64,000 nucleotides of DNA from CATQHW01 sp965215345 (GTDB lineage Bacteria > Spirochaetota > Spirochaetia > SZUA-6 > Bin103). A program made the translations under genes and the position numbers. The stretch covers positions 62,001 to 126,000 of the forward strand of contig CBDCDL010000002.1 of the NCBI GenBank assembly GCA_965215345.1, in the 5' to 3' direction. The notes under the pieces were generated by a model, which saw only the letters and a list, made by a program, of their open reading frames with translations, had not been told where the DNA came from and made no database searches. This document shows positions 35,471 through 43,187 of this stretch, one piece after another (the first letter of the stretch is position 1; the number at the start of each line of letters is the position of its first letter).

Positions 35471-36460
35471 CTATCGGTCTTCGTCGTTCACCGCCTGCAG
35501 CAGGGCGTGGATGTAGCCGTAGGTGTAGGCGAAGCCGACCTGATGCGGTTCGGCTCCCGACAGACCCGGAACGTGATCGGGCATGATCATGTACCGGTAG
35601 CCGACCTCCTTGAGGGTCCGCAGCGCCTTGAGCATGTCGACGTCGCCCTCGTCCGGAAACACCTCGACGAAGTTTCCCAGTCCACCCTTGATGTTGCGGA
35701 AGTGGATGTTGAATATCTTGTCGCGCTCTCCGAAGTAGCGGATCACCTCGTAGATGTCCGCCCGCGGATTCTCCAGCGACTCGGCCATGCAGCCGATGCA
35801 GAAGTTGAGGCCATTGCAGGGGCTGTCGTAGAGCTCGATCAGCTTCTTGAAGCCGTTCACCATGCCGAGCACGCGGGCCACGCCGCGATATTCGACGCCG
35901 TAGCCGATGCCGGGATCGGACGGGTGGCAGGCCATCTGGATCTTGTACTCCTCGGCCACCGGCATGATGTGCTGCAGCCAGTGGTCGATGCGCTCCCACA
36001 TCGTGTCCTCGTCGGCGGGACCGCCCTCGAACGTGCCGAGCGACTGGTCCAGCTTGTCGAGCTCGAACGACGACAGCTTGGCGCCGCCGCGCCCGTAGCG
36101 GGGATCCGTGCGCAGGTGGCCGAGCAGCGTGACGTTGTAGTTGAGTCCGCGCAGCCCCGCCTCCGCGGCGATCCGCACCGTCTCGCACATGCGCTCGATC
36201 TGCCGGTCGCGCTCGTCGCTCGGCCCCAGGAAAATGGCCCCGGCGGCGTTCACGAACGCGCTCCGCGACCCGAGCGGGACGTGGATCATCTCCAGCTCGA
36301 TCCCGTACCGGCCGAAGCGTTCGCGCAGCGCCTTCAGCGTGTCCGCCGTCCACTCCTCCCACGGCTCGGCCGGCGTCTGGTCCACGTGCATGACACCGAG
36401 CTGGGCCAGCACCTCGATGTCGGTGTCGTGCCGGCAGCCGAACTGCGTGCCGATATACAA
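35471..36460 (-). CDS. Mannonate dehydratase (UxuA)-like protein
   Basis: The 329-residue TIM-barrel protein carries UxuA-like metal-site motifs: MACHPSDPGIGYG, LNFCIGCMAES, IFNIHFRNIKGG and MIMPDHVPG, giving the His/Cys/His/Asp-His ligand set expected for the Mn/Fe site of mannonate dehydratase. UxuA converts D-mannonate to 2-keto-3-deoxygluconate. A sugar-isomerase of the same fold is the main alternative. It starts with TTG after GAGGGG. The coupled Gfo/Idh/MocA gene could provide mannonate or a related acid. Confidence 0.8.
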   Translation of the reverse strand: MYIGTQFGCRHDTDIEVLAQLGVMHVDQTPAEPWEEWTADTLKALRERFGRYGIELEMIHVPLGSRSAFVNAAGAIFLGPSDERDRQIERMCETVRIAAEAGLRGLNYNVTLLGHLRTDPRYGRGGAKLSSFELDKLDQSLGTFEGGPADEDTMWERIDHWLQHIMPVAEEYKIQMACHPSDPGIGYGVEYRGVARVLGMVNGFKKLIELYDSPCNGLNFCIGCMAESLENPRADIYEVIRYFGERDKIFNIHFRNIKGGLGNFVEVFPDEGDVDMLKALRTLKEVGYRYMIMPDHVPGLSGAEPHQVGFAYTYGYIHALLQAVNDEDR

Positions 36461-36470
36461 GGCCGGCCCC

Positions 36471-36771
36471 TCAGCCGCCGATGGCCTGCGCGAGCTGCGC
36501 GGGCGAGATCTGGTGGTGGCTCAGGACGGTCGTCGCGCTCCCCTGCTCGATCTTCAGGAGCTGCGGCGACTCGTGCCGCACCCCGTAGCGCTTCGGCCAC
36601 CTGGTTGGACAGCTTGCGCTGCTCGATCACGTCCACCCAGTAGACGGGCAGATCGAATGCCGCGCTCTCCACCACCTGCGCCGCCGCCGCCGACACCGGG
36701 CAGGCGGTCGAGTGCTTGTAGATGTAACAGTCGGCAGGCAACTCCGACTTCTTCTCCATCCGCTTGATCAC
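36471..36771 (-). pseudogene. YtxJ/DUF2847-like monothiol redox protein, one-base frameshift
   Basis: The first frame reads ELPADCYIYKHSTACPVSAA, then FDLPVYWVDVIEQRKLSNQV, matching the YtxJ (bacillithiol-associated, thioredoxin-fold) family with its KHSTxCPxS motif. After AEA the family continues in the next frame: YGVRHESPQLLKIEQG, then TVLSHHQISPAQLAQAIGG and a TGA at 36471. Total length is 301 bp, 100 codons plus one extra base near 36590. GTG at 36771 has GAGGAGG 5 nt upstream. It precedes the UxuA-like gene by 10 nt. Confidence 0.75.
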
Positions 36772-36879
36772 CGCAGCCTCCTCACCGTGCGCTTTGCCAT
36801 CCCGTGGTACGGGCATCGTACCATGGAGGCTGCGGGCGTGGGACGAGACGGGCCGAGGGCACACGCCCGCACCGCCTTG

Positions 36880-38338
36880 CTACGAGGACGCCGGCGCAGA
36901 AGAGCAACCCGCGGGCTCCAGCAGGAACAGCTCCCGCGAGCCGCCTTTCAGCGGCAACCGGTCGCGAACCGAGAAGCGGCGGCGGACCTGCCGCTCGAAG
37001 TTCTCGGCCGTGTAGTCGGCGTAGTCCTCCGTCTTGTGCGCCACAAGCTTGCGAAACATCTCGTCGTCGCGTCCGACGAACTCCAGCATGACCGCGGCGT
37101 CCAGGCTGCGCAGCCAGTCGACGAACCGCGGCAGCGGGATGTTGGCGGCGACCCGCAGGTGATGGACCAGCGCCAGGCAGAGCACCAGGTCCGGGCTGCG
37201 CCGCGCGTCGAATGCCGCCCGCTCGCGGCCCGCCCATCCCTGCCCCGGCGACAGATTCGCCACGTCCAGCACCAGGGGGATGACGTTCTGCGGTCCGCCC
37301 GAGCGCAGCTCCCGGTAGAGCAACTCGACCGCTTCGGCATCGCGGTCCGCGGCCACGACCAGGCGCGAGTGGCGGGCGGCGATGCGCGCGAACACGCCGG
37401 TGTTGGCGCCCAGGTCCCAGGTGAGGCCAGGCCGGCGCGCAGCGCTGTGCCGCCGCACGAAATCCTGCTTCCGCTCGAAATCGGCCGCGGCATAGGAATG
37501 GCTCCCCGCGTACCCTGACCACTCCGAATGCGCCGGCCCGCAGGACAGGCGCCCGATGAGCCGCTTCAGGCTGTCCATCAGGGCGAGCAGCAGCGTCGTG
37601 GGCTGACGCTGCCGAGCGCCGTGCGACCGCGCGGGGCGACCGCGACGCTCGCGCCGGCGGACACGACGCTCGGCTCGGGCGGGAAACCAGACGTGGGACG
37701 GAACGCCGCGCCGGAAGCGGCGCAGCCCGGAGAAGTACCGGACCGCTTCCTGCGGCGGAATACCCTCCAGATGCGAGCGCAGCAGCGGCTGAAACGGGAT
37801 GCCCAGATGCGCGGTCAGCAGCAGCGGGGTCAGAAACGTGGCGCAGAACTGGCGATAGCCGTGCCAGTAGGCGCCGTCCTCCCGCGGCACGAAGGACGGG
37901 ACGTCGATGAACACCGGCCGCGCGCCCATCCACTGCACGTTGAAGGGCGTCGCGTCCTTGAGCAGCCAGCCGTTGCGGACGCTGGTCTCCAGCACCTGCA
38001 GGTGCAACAGCGCCGCGTCCTTGAGCATCGAGAACGGCCATTCGTAGGGCCACGTGACGAACTCCACCGCCTCGTGTTCGACCGCGGCGTGCCAGCCCTC
38101 GCCGAGCACGCGCCGGACATCCGGGTCTGCGCGGTCCGCCAGCGCGGTCGGCAACGACCTGCCCGGCGGCGACCAGCTCGCTGAAGAACGGCTCGGCAAG
38201 CAGTCGCTCCATGGTAGCGGCGGCGGCGCGATTCAGTCCGCGGACGATGCGCATGCCGTCGGCTTCCCCGCCAAGCCGGTACACCCGGCCGGCCGGATCC
38301 TTGAACGACCCGGCGTCAGATTCGAGGCGGTGCGCCAT
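36880..38338 (-). CDS. Class I SAM methyltransferase (NoeA-like), frameshift near N-terminus
   Basis: The first part starts MAHRLESDAGSFKDPAGRVY and continues to FSELVAAGQVV. The rest lies one base out of frame from about 38160, and reads ADPDVRRVLGEGWHAAVEHE, NGWLLKDATPFNVQWMGARP, FERKQDFVRRH and the SAM motif LTWDLGANTGVFARIAA. DLVLCLALVHHL and FRKLVAHKTEDYADYT follow. This architecture resembles NoeA-like methyltransferases, with an N-terminal bundle before the SAM domain. Substrate unknown; surface-glycan context is inferred from neighbours. It overlaps the small membrane-protein gene by 23 bp. The frameshift may be a sequencing error. Confidence 0.75.
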
Positions 38339-38669
38339 CGTTCGATGCGCCGCCATCGGTTCGCGTGCCGCGCAGGATCAGACGCCGCACACGGCGCAGC
38401 CACGAACGTGCCGTGTAGCCGAACGCCGCCAGGAAGCCCAGGACCACGGTGATCAGGAACCCCGCCGAGCCGGGATCCACGTAGGCGAGAACGACCTGCG
38501 AACCGCCCGCGACCGCGTCGGTCGGCGCGACCGGAGCGAGTTCCGGCCAGATGGCGCCCGCCGCGGTCGCGGCCGCGAGCATGACGAGGCTCGCCGGTCT
38601 TCCGCGTGTCCGACGGCGGTCGGCGCGCCCGGCGCCGTAACGGGTGTCGCTGCTGTCGTTGCTATTCAT
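38316..38669 (-). CDS. Small membrane protein with a YVDPGS motif
   Basis: The 117-residue protein has one TM segment near residues 27-48 and a second from SAGFLITVVLGFLAAFGY, followed by a very basic stretch RSWLRRVRRLILRGTR. The LAYVDPGSAGF motif resembles the Y(L/I)DPGSGS motif of small proteins that often accompany surface-polymer phosphodiesterases and methyltransferases; the function is unknown. Its ATG overlaps the stop of the upstream phosphodiesterase-like gene (ATGAATAG), and it overlaps the methyltransferase start, so the three are probably co-translated. Confidence 0.7.
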   Translation of the reverse strand: MNSNDSSDTRYGAGRADRRRTRGRPASLVMLAAATAAGAIWPELAPVAPTDAVAGGSQVVLAYVDPGSAGFLITVVLGFLAAFGYTARSWLRRVRRLILRGTRTDGGASNDGAPPRI

Positions 38670-40185
38670 ACCGGAAATCCCCGTAGTCGTAGCCGGAATC
38701 GCGCGGCACTCCGACGAACCCGCCCAGTTCGTTCTCCCGCGGCCGGATCAGTGCGCTTTGTCCGCCGGACAGGCAGCCGAGAATGGCGTGCACGGCATCC
38801 AGAACGGTCATGTACCCCTGCTGCAACGCAGCGTCGAAGTAGCCGGCGCACCGGTCGCGTGGGTACACGCCGCCCACGACACCGAATCTGTCCTGGACGA
38901 CGAACTCCGGGTTTTCATCGAATGGCACTCCCTGTGACAGCGCGGGACCATGGTCGCCGTACACGAACAGCATGGCGTCCGGCTCATTGCGCTCCAAATG
39001 CTCGACGATAGTCTTCAGATACCAACCGGCTACGTGCGACTCACGAATGTATTTGTCCCTGAACTGAACGAAATGATCCTGGTCGTCGTATCTGAAGTGC
39101 GACGCCACATGACCGGGAGGATGGAGGTGGGCGATCATGAATTGAGGCTTGTCCGCACCGAGATCGATCAGCTTGTCCATCAGGAATCCAACCTCACTCC
39201 CGACCATCGTCTCCACCCGCAGGAAAAATGGAAGGTCGACGTCCGCCGGGCCGCACTGCCTCCTGACATAGGTCAATGTCGATCGTTCTTCATCGAAATA
39301 CACGTCCCAGCTCTTCGATCGGTCGGCGGTGTCGGCGGGATTCCATGGGGGGACCGCAGCTATGGCTGCAGGCAGCCAGTGTAGAGCTGGATAGATATTC
39401 ACTTCCCATATCCGACCTCTGCTGCCGGGGATGTACTGCCCGGTTCTGATTATTGCGATTTCGTCATCAGGTACTTCCCTCGTTACGGTGCAGGATTCTC
39501 CGTCTCTCACACCGTTGACATTCTCGATGGAGAAGTCGAGGTTGTCACTTTTCCTGCGCCCCAAAGGTTCGATGAAATAGTTATCGATATGAGTTCCTCG
39601 GGAGCTTCCGAAGTAGTCGGCCAAGTACAGCGAACTGGTTTCGTAGCCGTTATCGCGAAGGATGCGCAGGAGCGGACTGGGCAGCGACCCCGAGAAGAAA
39701 CTCGCGTTTCGTGGACTCATCGCGCCCCTGACACCGGCGTACACGTCCTCGTCCAGCGCCATCAGCATGTTGAGGGAATGGAAGGTTCCGACGGCGTTGA
39801 CGAAGAAGTTCGGGAAGCGCCGGAACTCCGCATCGAAGACTTCGTGGAACAAGGTATCGTCGACGCCGAGATGCTTCTCGAGCAGCGCCCGCGGGGCCAT
39901 CGCTTCGAAGGAGATGAAGTAGAGATTCGGCGTCTCCCGGAACGCGATGCGCCGAATGTTCGACATGTCGACTTCCACGCCGTCGGCGACCACGACGCCG
40001 AAAGCGGGGTTATCGGCGGCCGCCGGTTGGTGGAGCGGCGGGGAGGGCGGGGAGGGCTGTTCCGGTCGATCCGGAGGAGTCCGTTCGACGGTCACACTGG
40101 TAGCGCACGAAGCCACCACCATGATGCACGGCAGCAGCAGCGGGCACATCGTTCTCATCCCGCCGCGAGTATCGATCGTCATCAT
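38662..40185 (-). CDS. Alkaline-phosphatase-superfamily (sulfatase-like) lipoprotein
   Basis: This 507-residue protein has a lipoprotein-like signal (LLLPCIMVVASCATS), then TPNLYFISFEAMAP, the first metal-binding strand. GTFHSLNMLMAL supplies a candidate Thr nucleophile. IAHLHPPGHVASHF and LFVYGDHGPALSQG are the later metal-ligand segments. No CxPxR formylglycine site exists, so it is more like LtaS/EptA-type phospho-transferases or phosphodiesterases than a sulfatase. It acts outside the cytoplasm, presumably on a surface polymer. It is a paralogue of 41269-42792, including near-identical DNA at the 3' end. The start follows GAGG; an inner ATG at 40158 is an alternative. Confidence 0.75.
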   Translation of the reverse strand: MMTIDTRGGMRTMCPLLLPCIMVVASCATSVTVERTPPDRPEQPSPPSPPLHQPAAADNPAFGVVVADGVEVDMSNIRRIAFRETPNLYFISFEAMAPRALLEKHLGVDDTLFHEVFDAEFRRFPNFFVNAVGTFHSLNMLMALDEDVYAGVRGAMSPRNASFFSGSLPSPLLRILRDNGYETSSLYLADYFGSSRGTHIDNYFIEPLGRRKSDNLDFSIENVNGVRDGESCTVTREVPDDEIAIIRTGQYIPGSRGRIWEVNIYPALHWLPAAIAAVPPWNPADTADRSKSWDVYFDEERSTLTYVRRQCGPADVDLPFFLRVETMVGSEVGFLMDKLIDLGADKPQFMIAHLHPPGHVASHFRYDDQDHFVQFRDKYIRESHVAGWYLKTIVEHLERNEPDAMLFVYGDHGPALSQGVPFDENPEFVVQDRFGVVGGVYPRDRCAGYFDAALQQGYMTVLDAVHAILGCLSGGQSALIRPRENELGGFVGVPRDSGYDYGDFRYE

Positions 40186-40193
40186 TTCAGACC

Positions 40194-41087
40194 TCATTCG
40201 GCGAGCGTCCGGGCGACCCGGAAGCCGACGTAGTTGTGGCGGTAGCCGCTGCTCTCGCTGATGCGATAGGCGGAGCGGAGGTACTTCGGAGCCAAGTTCC
40301 AGGAGCCGCCGCGCGCCACCCGGCGGTCGCACTGCCCCGTTTCCCACGCGCTCCCGTTCGCCGGTGCGCCGGCGTAGCCGTCGTGGTGGCAGTCCTGCAC
40401 CCACTCCCAGACGTTGCCGTGAACGTCATGCAGGCCGAATGCATTGGCCGGAAACGATCCCACCGCGAGCGGGCGCTGCCGGTATCGGCCGGTGCGCCCC
40501 GCTCCATAGGTGCGGGTTCCCTTGTAGTTCGCCTGGGTGGGCGAGATCGTCTCCCCGAAGTGGAACGGCCCCGTGGTGCCGCCGCGCGCCGCGTACTCCC
40601 ACTCGGACTCGCTCAACAGCCGATACGGCTGTCCGGTGCGCCGCGACAGCCAGCGCACGTACTCCTGCGCGTCCAGCCAGCTCACGTTGATCACCGGCAG
40701 CGTCGCGCGGCCCCAACCCTCGTCGTCCGGCCGATACCCGTTACAGCCGCCGCCGTCGACGCACGCCTCCCACTGCGCAAAGGTCACCTCGTGCACGCCG
40801 ACCGCGAACGGTGCGGCGATCGTCACCCGATGCCGCGGTCGTTCGTTCCCGTAGCTCCCCGCTTCGTTCTCCGGCGCACCCATCAGGTACCATCCCGCCG
40901 GCGCCGCCACCAGCCACGGACACTCCCGGCAATCGCGAAAGCGCCGGTCAGGCTGCGCCGCGTCCACTTGGCGCTCGGTTTCTGCCCGCAGGTACGCTTC
41001 GGTCCGGGGATCTGGCGCCGACTCGGCGCTCACGGCCGCCGGCGCCGCCAGCACCAGCAGCCACGCCACCCTCGCTGCGACCCGCAT
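40194..41087 (-). CDS. Formylglycine-generating-enzyme-fold (SUMF1-like) exported protein
   Basis: This 297-residue protein has a Sec signal (ARVAWLLVLAAPAAVSAES) and an FGE-sulfatase fold: WYLMGAPENEAGSYGNERPR, VHEVTFAQWEACV, YRLLSESEWEYAARGG, HDVHGNVWEWVQD and RVARGGSWNLAPKY. The Cys pair used by true formylglycine-generating enzymes is not clearly present. The protein is exported, unlike cytoplasmic FGEs. It may be a sugar-binding or ergothioneine-type variant of the fold. It sits 8 nt before the first phosphodiesterase-like gene. An alternative start at 41276 would overlap the upstream stop as ATGAATAG. Confidence 0.78.
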   Translation of the reverse strand: MRVAARVAWLLVLAAPAAVSAESAPDPRTEAYLRAETERQVDAAQPDRRFRDCRECPWLVAAPAGWYLMGAPENEAGSYGNERPRHRVTIAAPFAVGVHEVTFAQWEACVDGGGCNGYRPDDEGWGRATLPVINVSWLDAQEYVRWLSRRTGQPYRLLSESEWEYAARGGTTGPFHFGETISPTQANYKGTRTYGAGRTGRYRQRPLAVGSFPANAFGLHDVHGNVWEWVQDCHHDGYAGAPANGSAWETGQCDRRVARGGSWNLAPKYLRSAYRISESSGYRHNYVGFRVARTLAE

Positions 41088-41268
41088 GATCCGCGGCACG
41101 CGACGCTGCGCCTGCGGTCGTTCCCGCCGTGCCCCCGGGGCCGGGAACCGGCTCTGTCCGGTTCCCGGAGTCTGTCGGATGTGCCGCGCCGGCGGGAAGG
41201 CCGACAGACTCCGACGCGAACGGTGGGGATGGGCCGAAAACGGAGCCGGAGGCGACGGTTTCGGGGCG

Positions 41269-42792
41269 CTATTCATACCGGAAATCCTCGTAGTCGTAGC
41301 GGGAATCCGCCGGCACTCCGCCGGTCCCGCCAAGTCGGTTCTGCCGCGGTCTGCCGAGCACGCTGTGCCCCCCGGACAGGCAGCCGAGTATCGCGTGCGC
41401 GGCATCCAGCATGGTCAGATAGCCTTGCTGCACAGCGGCGTCGAAGTGGTCGGCGCACCGGTCGCGCGGGTACACGCCGCCCAGAATGGCGAACCGGTCC
41501 TGAACGAAGAACGCAGGGTCGTCATCGAATCGCATCCCCTGCGACAGCCAGGGTCCATGATCGCCATACACGAACAGGATGGCGCCTGGATCGTTGCGTT
41601 CGAGATGCTCGACGATCTTCCGCAGATAGCCGGCCGCTGCGTTCGACCCGTGCGTGTAACCCTCCCTGAACTCCTCGACATGATCCCGGTCGTCGTATCT
41701 GAAGTAGGACTGCGTATGACCGGGCACGTTGAGATGAGCAATCAGGAATTGCGGCCGCCCCCGGTCCAGGCCGATCGCCTGCTCCACCAGAAAATCGCCC
41801 GCATCGATGGTCGGCCGGTAACGCGTCCGGATGATCCGGCAGTAGCCGTAGAACGCCCACGGTCGTACCGCCGGGGCCAGCAACGGGCACACCGCGTCCT
41901 CCGTGCCGTTGATGAGCAGGTGGTCGACATGCGGGCCTTTCGGGTATCCCAGGTAGGTGTCGTCGTACAGCGCACTGGTCTCGTAGCCGTTGTCGCGCAG
42001 GATGCCCAACAGCGGACTCGGCTGCCGGCCCGCGAACAGGCTCGCGGTTCCCGAGTCCAGACCGCTCTTGATGCTGAAGAACACCTCTTCGTCCAGCGCC
42101 AGCAGCATGTTGAGCGAATTGATCGTCGACACGGCGTTGGCGAAGAAGTTCGGAAAGCGCCGGAACTCCTCCTCGAAGAGGTCATGCAACCGTGTGGTTT
42201 CGATACCGAGGTGCGGCCCCAGCAGCGCCAGCGGCGCGATCCCGTCGAAGGAGATGAAGTAGAGGTTCGGCGTCTCCCGGAAGGCGACGGACCGAACGTT
42301 CGACAGATCGATGTCCACGCGGCGCGCGGCGTCCGCCGGCGCCGACCGGCCGACGATCAGCGCAAGCCCCAGCAGCGCCGCCGCCGCGAGCGCGCCGCCG
42401 CCCCAGCGCAGCTCGTCGATGACCCGGAAGGCGACGAACAACGCAAACCAGGCCGCGCCGGCGACGGCGATGAGGGCGGCCCTGTTGTTCTGATAGTAGA
42501 GGTCCGTATGGATGAGGTACAGGGTAAAGACGCCGACCGCCACGACCAGCGCCAAGCTGGCGTTGGCGACCGGTCCGGGGCGCAGGAACAGCAGCGCACC
42601 GAGCAGGAGCACGGCGTTGACCGCCGCGCCGAGCACGATGATGGCCCGCAGGTCGAACCCGGAGAAGGCCGCCGAAGACGTCGTGCAGGTGACTGCGAAG
42701 GCGGCCGTCAGGAGCAGCGCCGCGAATACGAACTTGAACGCCTTCGCGGCCGTAACGACCCCCTGCAACCGGCGGCCGGCATGAGCGACCAC
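41269..42792 (-). CDS. Membrane alkaline-phosphatase-superfamily protein (LtaS/EptA-like layout)
   Basis: The 507-residue protein begins with four TM segments (KFVFAALLLTAAFAVT, AIIVLGAAVNAVLLLGALLF and two more) followed by an extracytoplasmic catalytic domain. That domain has ETPNLYFISFDGIAP, VSTINSLNMLLAL with the probable Thr nucleophile, IAHLNVPGHTQSYF and LFVYGDHGPWLSQG. The order TM domain plus phosphatase-fold domain is that of LtaS/EptA-type transferases, which move phosphoglycerol or phosphoethanolamine. No CxPxR sulfatase site exists. It starts with GTG and is the first gene of the minus-strand surface cluster. Confidence 0.75.
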   Translation of the reverse strand: MVAHAGRRLQGVVTAAKAFKFVFAALLLTAAFAVTCTTSSAAFSGFDLRAIIVLGAAVNAVLLLGALLFLRPGPVANASLALVVAVGVFTLYLIHTDLYYQNNRAALIAVAGAAWFALFVAFRVIDELRWGGGALAAAALLGLALIVGRSAPADAARRVDIDLSNVRSVAFRETPNLYFISFDGIAPLALLGPHLGIETTRLHDLFEEEFRRFPNFFANAVSTINSLNMLLALDEEVFFSIKSGLDSGTASLFAGRQPSPLLGILRDNGYETSALYDDTYLGYPKGPHVDHLLINGTEDAVCPLLAPAVRPWAFYGYCRIIRTRYRPTIDAGDFLVEQAIGLDRGRPQFLIAHLNVPGHTQSYFRYDDRDHVEEFREGYTHGSNAAAGYLRKIVEHLERNDPGAILFVYGDHGPWLSQGMRFDDDPAFFVQDRFAILGGVYPRDRCADHFDAAVQQGYLTMLDAAHAILGCLSGGHSVLGRPRQNRLGGTGGVPADSRYDYEDFRYE

Positions 42793-42925
42793 TTACCGCG
42801 TCCGTACGGTTGCGCGCAGGTGCGGTGCTCCGACCGCGTACCGTCCTGCGCGCCGCTCGGCCGTGCGGTGCTGTCCCGGAAGGTCAGGACGTGCCGGAGC
42901 AGCCTCCAGCCAGCCGCCTACTTCG

Positions 42926-42995
42926 GTGAGGTGAGGTGAGGTGAGGTGAGGTGAGGTGAGGTGAGGTGAGGTGAGGTGAGGTGAGGTGAGGTGAG
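42926..42995. repeat. Fourteen tandem copies of the pentamer GTGAG
   Basis: The 70-bp array is perfect. Pentamer arrays like this slip during replication and can vary promoter spacing. It lies about 190 bp before the AlbA_2 start and 130 bp before the start of the divergent membrane protein gene. Confidence 0.95.
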
Positions 42996-43017
42996 CACAC
43001 TATATCGCTATTTGTTG

Positions 43018-43046
43018 TTGATAACTATGACACGATTTCATACTAC
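43018..43046 (+). promoter_or_regulatory. Possible promoter for the AlbA_2 gene
   Basis: TTGATA matches the -35 consensus at five of six bases; 17 bp later TACTAC is only a weak -10 element. It lies in the AT-rich segment directly after the GTGAG array. Confidence 0.3.
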
Positions 43047-43187
43047 AGACCGGAGCATGTGTCAACCGTGCTGCCGTCGTTTCCTGCCCACAGCCTCGCC
43101 TCCGCCGAGCGAAGCGGGCGATCGCGGGCTCTGCGCGCTACCGACACGGCCGGACGGCCGCAGCGTGCGATACTGTCGATCTCATCC

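Larger units (their letters stand above)
42793..43187. other. 395-bp divergent region with tandem repeat and AT-rich segment
   Basis: The region separates the divergent membrane phosphatase-like gene and the AlbA_2 gene. It holds the 14-copy GTGAG array, then an AT-rich stretch (42996-43050) with a possible plus-strand promoter, then an open but unconserved stretch in frame with the AlbA_2 gene. No other gene is seen. Confidence 0.6.

Noticed and set aside
38662..42792. Sulfatase plus formylglycine-generating-enzyme maturation pair
   Set aside because: Neither phosphatase-fold protein has a CxPxR site, and the FGE-fold protein is exported and lacks a clear catalytic Cys pair.
42926..42995. 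CRISPR or iteron-type origin
   Set aside because: It is a contiguous pentamer array with no spacers, DnaA boxes or replication gene nearby.
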